Origin: Sthenelais limicola
Taxonomy: Eukaryota > Annelida > Polychaeta > Phyllodocida > Sigalionidae
DNA length: 64,000 bases
Assembly: GCA_942159475.1 (NCBI GenBank)
Contig: OW804096.1
Span: 112,256,194-112,320,193, forward strand
Direction of reading: 5' to 3'
A program made the translations under genes and the position numbers. Positions within the stretch are counted from its first letter, which is position 1, and every line of letters begins with the position of its first letter. The notes beneath the pieces were generated by a model, which worked only from the letters and a program-made list of their open reading frames with translations, did no database searches and was not told the DNA's origin. Below, piece after piece: positions 1 through 12,200 of this stretch.

Positions 1-1580
1 AATAGTTGCGCGATGTGTAAGTATGAGGCTATATGATGTGTGAATGCACCTAATAGTTTATATATAGGACGCGGACAATCTTATGCTAAAAAAGACCCCT
101 ATTTATGATTTCAAGGAGTCTTGCTTAACACTAACAGTTTTATACGATCAGAATTGACAACTAGGCCATAGGGCATGAACAAAAAAATAGTGAAAAACAT
201 CAACATTGCAATTAAATTTCTGGAATCGACCCTATGCAATATGTATGGGTTTGGTTTTCTTGTGATTTATAATGCTTGAAAAACTCTCATCAAATATAGA
301 TTTCCCCGCATTTCGGGCCAAATATGAAAAGAATTCTCTCTGCTTTGGCTTAAATTCAATGCCCATATATATCAGCATTGAGTGAAACTAAATCCAGTCG
401 GATAACAAGCTATCTTTTTTCTAAATGACTCATTATCATGAAATACAGGTACAGGAACTCTGTCGACGTTTCCTGAGAAGTGCCCATCTCCCCCAGGGAC
501 ACATAATGAATGGTCCTAGAGCTCCCAGCATAACACAAGCTCTCCCCATGGCAAGCGCCACTTAGGATTGGTTGTGTTTGGAACTGTATGTGAGTTCAGC
601 AGATGCTGAGTTAATAATTTTAAATATGGTTATTTGCTGGCAACATCAATTTGTTTGATCTTGAATTCATTGTCAGACATGTTCCCTTCTAGTTTCTATT
701 GATAAAATGTTAAAATAAGGGTGGAAACAAATTAGAAAATGTCGTTCAGGAAGTACTGGTATACAAACACAACCGGAGACCAACAAGCCTTACTACTGCT
801 GGGAGTGTGGAGCAGATGGGCGCAGTAGAAGGAGCGCGCAGCTGGAGAGTATAGTGCAGATGCACGCAGTCAGGGCAGGTGGGTGCACGCGGACTTCATA
901 GTGGGAGACTTGCAAAGTTAAACACACTACAAGTCACGAAAATTGATGACAGTGCCTTAAATCGAATTCAAATATCTTTGCCCCATTCACATTTGCTATT
1001 AACTTCCATAATGGCAAGACAGCAAGCCCGCTTGTGTGACTATAGCTCAAGTGTCCAGCCGTGTTCAACAGACCGGAAACAACACGTTGCTAAACAAGGA
1101 CCGTGGTCACCGGCCCGGAAACATCTAGTTGTCCGCTCTCACATAGTTTACTAGTAAATACCCAGAAATCTCAACAATCCGAGACTAACATGTAATTAGA
1201 TACCTGCACTGGAATACTAAATATCCGTCCATGAATATAAAACAAAGAGATCACGCTCAATTAGTTATACATCATCATTTTATTTGTAAGAAAATATTTA
1301 GTGCTTCATAACATAGGCTTATAAAAGAATCAGACAGTTGTTTTGTGCAACTGAAACCGAGCAGTCCTTAACTTGTAACGGTCATTGTGTAGCCGGACAC
1401 ATTGGCAACTGTCATCACCACAGCTGGCTTGCCTAAGCACCAACGTTTTTCAAAGGAAAAATATTGTAAGCCAGTCTAATCAACGTTAATTTCTATATAC
1501 CATTAGCCCGAATTAACATCTTTATTGTAATTAGAAGCCCTTATCCTAGCAATCTTTATTCATTTGCCCTTAACCCCTCC
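1..1580. other. No gene seen
   Basis: AT-rich non-coding DNA. Open frames here are short and show no recognisable domain or codon pattern. No repeat family could be named. Confidence 0.5.
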
Positions 1581-1589
1581 TCCTTTGTT

Positions 1590-2264
1590 CCCAGCGTGTG
1601 CCCCTAACTGGAATGTGTGGCCGGGATTGGTATGTACCAGTGACCCCTAAGGTCGCTGGCCCGGTAAGAGCTGTTCCTCCCCAGAGATTTGGTCACACCT
1701 TCCATATTTGGAGTGCAGTTCCTGCCCTACTAGCCATGTTTACTCTAGATAGCCACATTCGCCCTATATGTCCCTTATTATGATAATATATAACCCCTTA
1801 TTAGGAATATGCCCATAGAATACTAAGTAGCCCCAGTATATAAGATCCCTGTTTGCCCCTTCTCCATCACTTACTCATCTTATCACCTTACTTGCTGACT
1901 TACTCATCTTATCACCTTACTTGCTGACTTACTGGGGACTTAAGACACTCACTTAGACCCTTTGGATTATACTGGGTTGGGACTCTTTTGCTAGCAAGGG
2001 CTTGCTATAGCCCAGGGATTATTGTTGCCAGTATATGGAATACTGAGGTTTAGACACGTGCAAGGAATTGTTGTTGCACTTTCTATTGCTTTTGGATTGT
2101 AACTGTATTGGATTGGATTTATACTGCATATGTGTTAATAAAACACCAATAGTTCTTTAAACTGGATTACTCTACGTTTTTCCTCCCTCACTACCATAAA
2201 TCAAGTTGAGCACAAGTTATCTTGGTCTAATAGGAGTTAATCTAAATTACTAGAGCTACCATGG
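1590..2264 (+). repeat. Possible solo LTR or LTR fragment
   Basis: The segment has LTR-like order: a short duplicated block at about 1861-1930 (a 28-bp unit, CTTACTCATCTTATCACCTT..., twice), then an AATAAA-type signal near 2138, and then TGGCAAACC just after the end, which resembles a tRNA primer-binding site. No second copy lies in the window, so the boundaries are guesses. Confidence 0.25.
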
Positions 2265-2367
2265 CAAACCGACACCTGAACACCTGACACATGAAATCAG
2301 TGGTAACTTACCAGAGCCGAACAATAACAGTGATTATCTTCCCCCTCCCCCTCCTGATAACAAGATT

Positions 2368-2754
2368 ATGAGGATGATGATGGCAGATTCCTCTGATCTG
2401 ACCCCTAGCATCACACCAATCTCCCTGGAACATGCTAGTGGCAGGCAGATGGCACCTCCAGGTTCGGGCCGGCCGGATGTGAGATCTGGGCACACAACTG
2501 GCACGGGAGTCGCGCTTGACCTTGGCCTGGGGATTGGGCAGAGTGGCGATCATGCCATGCCGCTCTCTCTGGACACCAACCCCCCCAGTTTGGCCGGACA
2601 TAGAAGTATGATGAACCAAGCCAACAATATTATTTGCTTTGTGAGACCATTACTAAAATTCCGCCTATCACATTGGCACCCTTGGATAAGGTCTTCCTGC
2701 ATATTTTCTTCTTGCCATAAATCTTTTTGCATCATAACCGCATCACAACCTTGA
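2368..2754 (+). pseudogene. Gag-like leader ORF fragment (uncertain)
   Basis: An open frame of 128 codons lies directly downstream of the LTR-like segment. It is Ser/Thr/Pro/Gly-rich (begins MRMMMADSSDLTP), and a neighbouring frame near 2640-2720 also looks coding-like, suggesting a frameshift. Position and composition fit the start of a retrotransposon gag, but no diagnostic motif such as a zinc knuckle is visible. It could equally be a chance ORF. Confidence 0.2.
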
Positions 2755-2759
2755 GCTCT

Positions 2760-4500
2760 CCATGGTCTTTATCCATAAAATATATTCATCATAATTATGT
2801 TTGTTCTAGAGACACGCAGCAGCGTTTTGCTGTCATTACCGATCCCCTTAAGATTATGTAATAGTCATGATCAGAATAAGTAATGAGCGGTTAAATATGT
2901 TTCACAAAATATCTTATAAATCGAAGGCTTCCAGGTTTTACTCTTCTATGATTATGCAGGAGTTAATCTTGACTGCGAATCTGAAGAAAATTTCATCACA
3001 AGTAATTTATTATTTATATGTGCTCTGGCGAAACACTATCGGAACATTAATCATTTACTAAACTGTTGCTGATGGCTTTAAGCTGTCAACCAAAATAAAA
3101 CTGACGATTTATAGATACAAAGTAAACCCATGCACCAATTAATTAATAATGCTGATTACTCCAAATTTTGATCACGATAAGCCTGTAAACACATTACATC
3201 AGCTAATTAAATGCATCAGCTAAGATATTATTAAATACTCTTAAAATTATACATTTTCAAGAACTTTTTGATGGCATGGAAATATAGGCCTGGTTTACAG
3301 GGAAATTTCGATTCCTTTTTTTATATACACCCATAGCTGTAAAAGTTTCTATACGCGAATTTAATGCTGTAGAGATGAAAAGGCAGAGGCGATTAATTTG
3401 ACTAAGGAAACGTATATTAAATATATGATTTCGGTATGCTGTCTTTTCAGACGCATCGACGGCGCTGGACAATTTTCCGGAAAGATGAAGAACACAAGGT
3501 AAAGTCCATGGCAAAACTAATTTATCTAATGTTTATTTATGAGAATAACATGATCTTACAAAAGGATGTTAAGGCCAAGACATGAGATTCGAAAGTGAGC
3601 CAGACTTAATAATAATATTTAGTGATAATCTCATCGGCAGCGAATCCTCCCATTGTGTCATTTCAGGAAAAGATGAAACTAATGGAACGACTGCTCGACA
3701 AGAAAAACAGCAATGAACCGAGATGGGGTTCAGCAAACCGTATGGATCCGATGTATGGCTCGTTCTCATAGTTCACACATGTATTCACTCTAGCAATAGC
3801 TAGGGCAACTTCAGTCGCTACAGCCTTTACATTATTACGTACGTGAAATTTAAAAAGGACAGTTCACGAATAGGTAGAAGACAGACTTAGCAGTGGTGAC
3901 TATGCCCCATGCAGGACAGACTTAGCTGCGGGCACCTTCCCCATCAGCTAATACCTTCACTATAGGTATAAACCTTGCCTCCTTATTCTTGGAATACAAT
4001 TTGCTTTATGGCTGGATAGCTGTTCCAGGATTATCAGATCACATGTTGAGAGTAGTTTTGCCTAAGTTCAAGTAGATTTTACTCGCTAGATCTTATAATA
4101 ATAACAACTTTTGTCAAGAGAATCCATCAAAACATAGGGTGAGAAGAAGCATGCACACAGGGATGGATGTGCAGGCAAAGGAGCGGGAGGAATGTACACA
4201 CAGAGACCACACATAGACTTGCAGTATCAAAACCCATGCCTAGTATGCCGGGGTATATATATGTTTAGTCCATTCTGGGTCAGATTTTGGTTATATTTTG
4301 AATGCAATATGAGGCCATATACCATGATGTCATCAAGCTCCCAGCTTATGGCGACTTTGACCTTGATCTATTCGGCTCTGTTAGTGTGTCTAGCGACTTA
4401 AAAAATCTGAATCGGTAGAAATGATTTTAATATAGTTTTACCCTCCGATAGCGAAGTTAAGGCATTTTTGTTGTTGATCTGACCCATTACGGACTAAAAT
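2760..4500. other. No gene seen
   Basis: AT-rich DNA without supported coding sequence or a recognised repeat. Confidence 0.45.
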
Positions 4501-4624
4501 GATTATACCACTCTGGTTATGGCATTCGAATGGTGTATGATCCCATATACTCACTCGGCCTGGCGGCCTCGTGAGTATATGGGATCGTACACCATTCGAA
4601 TGCCATAACCAGAGTGGTATAATC
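4501..4624. repeat. Near-perfect 54-bp inverted repeat (hairpin)
   Basis: The arms 4501-4554 and 4571-4624 are reverse complements over 54 bp with a single mismatch (about 4538). They are separated by a 16-nt loop (4555-4570) that itself contains GGCCTGGCGGCC. As DNA this can form a cruciform and as RNA a long hairpin. It may be a foldback MITE. Confidence 0.95.
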
Positions 4625-4724
4625 CCTAATCAATGGCAGTAGTTGGCCTAGGCGGCACTTTGCCTCATGACTTTGCCCACAATAGATTCGGAAATTTAGA
4701 TATGAAATAGCTATTACTATTACT

Positions 4725-5400
4725 GATATATAAAGTTATGATCCTCCCCATAATTGACCAAACAGAGGTGTTAAATGACTCCCACAGTACAAACCAAACT
4801 CCAAAATTCCAAATTATACGAAACAAGATTTTAAGAACAATTTATAGGTTGCCATCAAGAGCCAATGTGGACGATGTACATATAGAAGAGGACTGTTGCC
4901 CCTCAAACATAGACGAAGGTTACACCTAGCTGCTACAATTGGGCCATCGTCTGGCGCAAGATCCCAGGAATATTGACTTGCGAAGTAATTAACACTAGAC
5001 ATTTTGCAGAAAATTGAAACAAATAATCCCAAAAACAGAACAAATATGGAAATCAGTATTAAACAGAGCAACGCATTCCTGGAACCGGCTACAGACGGTG
5101 GCACATAAAATCATAGACCCCAAAGCATTCAAATGTTATGTGAGAAATAAAGCTATATGGACTGACGATAACTTTATCGATTAAAAGGCGCTAGTATCAG
5201 TTGAGAATATAGAAAATTAATGTAAGATATGCAAGATGTTGATCTTGTAAAGTGTAAGAATGAGAATGAACTATTGCAGAGTATTGTTCGCTTGCTCACT
5301 GATTGTAAGATATGTGACGGGGAGCTTGCAAACCTCCTGAATTGAGGAGAATTGCCCCCCTGACTCAATAAAAAGTTTATCAATCAATCAATCACTCATA
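4725..5400 (+). mobile_element. 5'-truncated LINE, 3' end with (TCAA)n tail
   Basis: Translation from about 4725 gives LYKVMILPIIDQTEVL, the block that follows the reverse transcriptase thumb in CR1/L2/RTE-type LINEs (compare LYKxLILPxxxY). NKILRTIYRLPSRANVDDVH follows. Frames then shift several times through ATHSWNRLQTV and AFKCYVRNKAIW, near the normal C-terminus. The sequence ends in AATAAA followed by a TCAA repeat at 5383-5395, typical of LINE 3' ends. It is dead: only the last part of ORF2 remains, with stops and frameshifts. Confidence 0.7.
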
Positions 5401-5720
5401 CCATGTATCACAGTTTAACTATAAAATAATGTTTGAATTATAAGTGTCAATAAACTTACAGGATCGTTTATCACCCTAGTATCAAACATTACTATACTAC
5501 TTGAACACGAATACAGATAATGTATAAACGCCATAACACTTGGTTATCATATTCCCTATTACATTACAATTTCACATAACAATACTGTCCGATTCACATA
5601 TTTAGCAGAAGAGTAGGCCGAATTATGTTGTGCAAGTACAAGTATTTGTGGTAGTATTTGAGAGTGGAGTCAGGGGGAAATGACTGAAACTATTAATAGA
5701 TTTTCATCCCAAAATGCACA

Positions 5721-6050
5721 TTATTACACCCCTGTGATGTTGCTTCCTATACCTTCAGCATTGTATGTCACACTTGGTCAAAGTGGTGCATAACATGTGA
5801 GTTATGTCACCCTCGGCGCATACAACAAGTAGGTCCACCAAAAACTTAAATTACTTCTTTTATTTTTAATTAATTATATTTTTTATTCATTAATGGGGTG
5901 TAATAAATATGGAACAAAGCTCGGGTGAAGTCTGTACACTTGTTAGTGACCTAGGGAGCGCAGAAGATCTCGGGCTAACGCCCTCTATCTTCCCGCGCTC
6001 CCTCGGTCAATAACAAGTGTACAGACTTCCCCCTTGCTAGGTTCCATCTA
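5721..6050 (+). repeat. 330-bp composite foldback repeat, copy 1
   Basis: A segment of 330 bp is almost identical to 50192-50521, in the same orientation. It opens with TTATTACACCCC, whose reverse complement recurs at 5895-5906, so the first 186 bp are bounded by 12-bp inverted repeats. The rest (5911-6050) is a foldback with arms near 5927-5961 and 5993-6028 around a GC-rich centre. It has no coding capacity and fits a non-autonomous DNA element. Confidence 0.85.
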
Positions 6051-8048
6051 TTTGTTCCTCACCCATGGATTCTGGAACGCGAGAATAATTGAAAGACCAA
6101 CAGAACTAGCCCAGAAAGGAATTTCATTTCGAATACCACATTAGAAAGAATTATTCTTATTCTACAAGTTGTACTTGTAAACATAGCATGAATGCAGTTA
6201 TATAATTATATATAGAAATGGATCTTGCATGGTCACTCAAATAAACATGTATTTCCCCTGCATGTGAAAGTATACACTATTTATAATTCAGATAGTGGTT
6301 AATAATATATGACACCAGTTCACTACAAGATGTATCCATCGATATATCTCTCCGTGTTTTGTGATCAAATAAATCACGTCTCATTGTAGATAGTAGAATT
6401 CAATACTTGCTAACAACCCTTCCCAAAGTGAGATATGTGGTGGTAGGAACTCACAATGTAGGAGGTTGTTTGAATCTTCATGGCCAAAAAAATTATTCGG
6501 AAAATTAAAACTAAAAATTAATACTATATGTTTTGGATGTGATGGGAAGAAAGATATTTGCTCATTGTAATCAATTTCGATATGTTATTGATTTATTTTG
6601 GAACAACATCAACGCGCTGCTCAAAGGAAGACAATGAAAACATTGTGTACATATTGGTTTTCGATTCGTTAAAGAAAATATGAGTAGCACGATTTATATT
6701 GAAGGGTCACTTTGAGTTTTATTTACCAATGACTCTTGGGAGTTATTAAGTTAATAGTTGCGTATATGTGTGGACAGAGACGGGAGTTAATATTCTCTCT
6801 TGATGTGACATACATAAGAAGTATTTAGAATTGGGGTTAAGACATTTAAACGAAGAAAGATATTTGCTCATTGTAATCAATTTGGGATTAAGACATTTAA
6901 GCGAAGACTGGTATGTTGATTGTTATTCCCAGATCATATTGAGCATGGCCATTATATTATGTAACATCAATGAGAACCAAACATTTTACCTCTCCCCTCC
7001 CTACGATATATGTACATATGTTCAGGCACCATGAGCAGACACTCAGTATTTCTCCACCTATTATGGCCATTGAATTGCTCATGAATATTGAAATATTAAA
7101 AGAATGGTCCTTGTTTCGGTTCTCATGGCTTACACATTTTCAATTCATAGCATAGTTTGTAAATATCATCTTTGTATTCATAAACCCACCTAGCCATGGC
7201 TGCAAGACAACTTGAATATAACTTTGGTGATAAATTTATTATGCAAACGCCTGAACGTCTATGCATGTGTGGTTGATAAATAAATGATGGTTGAAGAATC
7301 AAAATCATTTGTCTTCATTCACTTTGTATATTATTCTCTAAAATATGTCCATTATTCATGTATATTTTCTGACTGTGCGATCGCGGCAGTAACAGTAGTT
7401 ACCGATACGTGCTAAACAAAGGAGTAAATGAGCTCTTCAGTTCGGTAGAGTATAAGTTGCTATAGGGTTCAATCTCAATCTATTAATTTTACTTTTTTAC
7501 ACAAACTTTATTCAGGGAATGAAATTTGGCATAAGCCAGTGTTAAATTTTTTTGTACGGCTAGGGAAAACCCTGTCTTCCTCCGCATCCTGAAATTTCAC
7601 AATAAACATTTTAAACAGTATACAATGGTGTTATGTGTCAATTTTTGTGTCATTAGTTTGTAAGTAATGAGTTAATGAGATGGGATGGAAGATGATAATT
7701 ACGAGATATTTCAATTAATATCTATTCAATCTCTCGATCGTGGTCAAAGAATGCTATCCTAACACATTTCAATAGAACTTTAGTCTGAGACTATACCATA
7801 AACCATCAATGAAAATTCTCCTTTTGAGGAATCGATTATTGGGTTTCATATTATATATCACATTCTCCTTGGTTCTTCAAAAAAGGGGTCGATCCTCTTA
7901 GCCAGGTAAAATCTCCTCGTTTTAATAGAAAAAGGGAACTATTTTGGGGGAAAAGTCCTTGAAAAGGGGCTGTTTTTTTAGTTGGGAACGAGCATGGGAA
8001 CCCACTTTGGTTCGTCGAGAGCTTTAATACGATACTCAATATTGTAAG
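6051..8048. other. No gene; possible tRNA-like sequence at 7425-7475
   Basis: No supported gene. Around 7425-7475 the plus strand reads GCTCTTCAGTTCGGTAGAGT and, some 15 nt later, GGGTTCAATCTC. These resemble degenerate tRNA A and B boxes and could be the head of a tRNA-derived SINE. The rest is AT-rich and unclassified. Confidence 0.35.
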
Positions 8049-8485
8049 ATGGTTAAGTGTGACCGTCACCATGGCAAATATATATGGTGCCTCTTGTACA
8101 GGGGTGATGTGGTGTCTACATGTGAATGCAGCAATTGCCAACATAAAAACCAAACGCACAGTCCAGTTCGTAGATTGATTTCCCACTGGTTTCAAGGTTT
8201 CAAGTTTATCTACCAACCACCGACTGTTGTTCCTCGAGCAAAAGTTCAAAGGGCTGTATGCATGTTGAGCAACACCACCGCGATTGCAAACATGTGCAGA
8301 GGCATGGACTCGGCTGGATCACAAGTTTGATCTCATGTATGCTAAAAGGGCTTATGTCGGGAAGGGAATGGAAGAAGGGAGTTTTCTGGAGCAAGAGAAG
8401 ATTTGGCAGCACTGGAAAAGACTATCAAGAGGTTGGCATTGACTCGAGATCTGCGGGAGGCAAGGAACAAGAGGAATATACTTAA
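8049..8485 (+). pseudogene. Alpha-tubulin processed pseudogene fragment (C-terminal third)
   Basis: The plus strand carries pieces of the highly conserved alpha-tubulin C-terminal region in order but in several frames: [67 protein letters not shown], ending near the usual acidic tail with EQEEYT then a stop. Internal residues after TTAIA are replaced or deleted, HWYVGE is missing, and at least two frameshifts are needed. Introns are absent across about 145 codons. This fits a decayed retrocopy. Nothing upstream of the MVKCD block resembles tubulin, so the copy is 5'-truncated. Confidence 0.88.
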
Positions 8486-8489
8486 GCGG

Positions 8490-9030
8490 CCAGACGACAT
8501 CAATCTCCTCAAGAATGTCGTCTAATATTATATTCGCTATGCTCAAAAGACTGGGTTTTGTTGTTCTAGCTTTTGAGCTACCTAGATCTACGTACGCACC
8601 TTGGTAGATACGCTAAATAATTATAGTAGTTTCCGAAGATTAAGCTGCAAATGATTTACATACAGGTTAACTAACAAGTTGGTTGAAGGAGCGTGAATAT
8701 TGCCGACTGCAGAAATGTACAATGAACAACTCTACTCATTTAGGAGCTTCTGCCAAATTACGACTTAAAACTAACGAATAATATGTAGATTCCAATATAT
8801 TCGATATTCTGTTGATTCAATACATCTGTTTGATTAGGTTGAATTGTATTTTAAACGTAGTTTTTGTCTCAAATTTGGGTTAATTTAGAGCATAGGTGGA
8901 AGCGAATTGTCTATTTTCCGACGATTATGTGATTTCCTCCATCGCTTCAACCATTGTCCCCGCCTGTGGCACTTTTTTAAAAAACGCACATAAAACAGGA
9001 GTAATACAAAAAGCTGTTCTACTAACATTC
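8490..9030. other. No gene seen
   Basis: AT-rich spacer between the tubulin pseudogene and the 3' end of the AhpD-like gene. Confidence 0.4.
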
Positions 9031-9036
9031 GACACA

Positions 9037-9042
9037 TTTATT
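9037..9042 (-). promoter_or_regulatory. Candidate polyadenylation signal of the AhpD-like gene
   Basis: AATAAA on the minus strand about 170 nt past the stop codon. Further TTTATT matches on the plus strand at 9080-9120 are alternatives. Confidence 0.4.
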
Positions 9043-9212
9043 AAAAAGGAATAATCTTGTCAAATAATACATGCATGATGTATTTATTTCATGATTTATT
9101 ATCTAATTTATGATTTATTATCGTTCATATGTCAAGTGTCATGATACACTACAAGTACAATGAATGTAGAAATAAGTTTCCCAACTGTATGTATAACATT
9201 CATATACTGTTA

Positions 9213-12200
9213 TTATTTTTTCTCATGCTTTACTTTACCCATTAAATAAAATTCTTCATTGGGACGCATGTTCGTAAGATGAGCCATTCGATTTGATAGA
9301 GCAAACAAAGATGCTATAGCTCCCACATCCCATACATCGTCCATTGTCAAGCCTTCTTTTGTTAATTCCTGAAGTGATATAGAGGGTGGAATTAGTGAAG
9401 AAGGAAATGCAAATCTATGTCTTATTAGTAATGACTTCCATTATTATGTACAAATTACTCTGGTCTGACGATTGGCACTTGAATTCAATCAATATCTCCA
9501 ATACTGAACTAGACACTAGGTGCCTGTTGCATAAGCTAAAGAAAGCCATATTCTTATGGCAATAATCTTCCCCTGTAGGGAGGGAAAAAAATCCTTCATA
9601 TGTATGAAATTCACAGCTGGTAGGAGTAGCCTATATGTACAATCAATGATGGGTAGGAATCGGTATTCCAACCAGTCAAACGAAGGGAAGACAGCGTAGT
9701 CCTGAGTTCCCACAAATAATTCCTTCCTTAGCTTATACAACAGGTCTGCTGCAATGCCTTATTGCCTATATATATGGTAATGACGAAACCAAAACGAAGA
9801 GGAACATTTAACAAATCTAGTATTTATTAATTAAACTGGTGAAACTTCTGCATTAGAAATTAAAATCAACCAAATAGAATATATAGTAGCCTATAATTAG
9901 TAATTAAACCTTAAACAATGAAATACTGAACTAAATACCAGCAAAGCATGTAATCCAAATGTTCTGGCGATACAAACATTGGTAATGCAAATGTGGTAGT
10001 GCCACTATACTGAGGATATGAAAATATAATTGCCTCATTCCCTATCTGGTAATGACGATACGAAAACGAAAACGAAACGAAAACGAAAATTTACAACTCA
10101 AATACTTTTCATGTTTACCTCTAACTTGAAAAGTAAAAGTGACAATCAGGAATGCATGTTTACGGTGCAGGCGGGTAAGTCGAACCCTAATGTGAAGATC
10201 GAAAGAAGAGATCATACCTGGATTTTGTCATCCGAAATAGGATTTGATTTGCATATTTCCATGGCAAAATCAACTATGGCGCCTTCTCGTGAAGAAAGAT
10301 TGGCAGATTCTGGACATGCAGCTATCTATAATTAGAAACGTGATAACAACTGATTGAATTTGAATGTGATTTATCCAACAACATCATAAAACGTATCCAT
10401 TTATTATAGATAAGTTATTCTAATCTTTAAACGAGGTTATAATCCTTTTATAGACTCCATGATACTACTCCATATTGAAATAGATTAATGAAGGAAACAA
10501 ACCTGATCAGCTTTGTACTTGTCTTTTGAATAAATCCTACAATGGCAACTACAATCATCTCTTTTTCAGCCTTTGTCAATGTATCTATAATAGAAGATAG
10601 GCAAACGACATAGCATACGTATGAATATAAGTTGAATATAAAGGGGCATATGCCCATTCATGAAAGGCTGAATACTTTACAAAAATTGAACTGGTGATTA
10701 TGACAATAGGAGTGAAGCTTACCGGGCCCACACATTCAAGAACTCACAATTCATACGAATTGGGCACTCATGACAATTCCTGGACGGGTTCTTAACAAAA
10801 TTGGCCAATTCGCGCGAATTTGTGTTAGTTCTTCGTGGCCCACACATTCCCGAATTGCCTTAGGAATTGTCTTAGCACTTTTCTTAAGGAATTACGATTT
10901 CGTGGTGGGTATTGGAGTTGGGGGAGTGACTCATTTTCCTGTGACACATCATTCACATGTACAAAAATCGGGGATGTACGATGGGGAAATGAGAATTATA
11001 AAAGTGTTTTTTGATACTCCAAAAATTAGTGAAGTTACACACTTTCAAAGTTACCTGTCTCTCAGAATTACTAACATTTTAGTTCAAATCGTAAAATCTC
11101 TTAAGACTTTCGGATATATTCGATTGTTGTAAGGGCCTTAAGAATTGTCGTAGAGTGTATTACGAAATAAATATTTGTCTTAATATAACATAGGAATTCA
11201 CTCTAATTCGTACGAATTAAAAGTGCTCTTCAGAAGATTCGTAGCACCAATTCGGCTCTGAATTCGGTACAGTGTGGGCCACACTTTTGCCTACGAATTG
11301 TCTTAAGGACCCACGATTTGTCGTATGAATTGGAGGTTTATTCGTAGGAAAGCCCACATATTACCAAACTCAAGTAGGTCTTCCTAAGAATGATTTTGAA
11401 TCCATACGTCTTAATGCCCAATTCGGCTCTGAGTTCTTGAATGTGTGGGCCCGGCATTACTCAAAGTTTAGGCAATCCCCGCCAAGAAAATATATCAAAA
11501 TATATATATGATACATTTACTAATGAAAAGTAACCTACAAACTTCCCACCTGAGTCTCTGTCCATAAGTGCATCATAGTAGGAAAAGAAAGCTCGAAATT
11601 CATCTGGTCGATATGTATATGCTTTAAATACATTAGGAAGGAAACCACCCTGGAATAAAAATTGGATCGGATATCTCTGTGACAAATTTCCACATAATTT
11701 ATAATATTTCGTATGGAAAGTCGTGCAAGAAAATCTCTGGACTAAATTTTCTTAAATTACCGGATTCCATTGATATACTGTCTGGGCCAACAGCGTCAAT
11801 ACCGCCTTTTGTTTACAAAAGCAAAGCTTAATTCTAAAACCTTACGAACGATGCCCCATAAAATCGGTTTTACGCTTACACTACCCGGTCACCTACCCGT
11901 ACCATTTTTGTCATTTTCACCGTTTTTTCCTGTTTTTCTGTGGTAACAACTCCCAATCGACATACATGTATCCAATAATACTTGCCTTCAAGGAGTGGCA
12001 TTTCTCCAAATGCGCCGTACATTTAACCATTACCAGTGTTAATGAACCCAAGATAATCCTTGTTGATATGATAGGTAATCTTTTTGTAAATTATTGCTAA
12101 AGTATCCAACATTGTGGGGTTTATCAGCTTTGTTTTTATAAACACGCTATAGACACAAGGGTAGCGCTGACCCCTGTCATGGCGGCCACTGGGATTCCCC

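Noticed and set aside
10770..11132. 120-codon plus-strand ORF
   Set aside because: It lies inside the terminal-inverted-repeat element and has no recognisable domain; probably chance.
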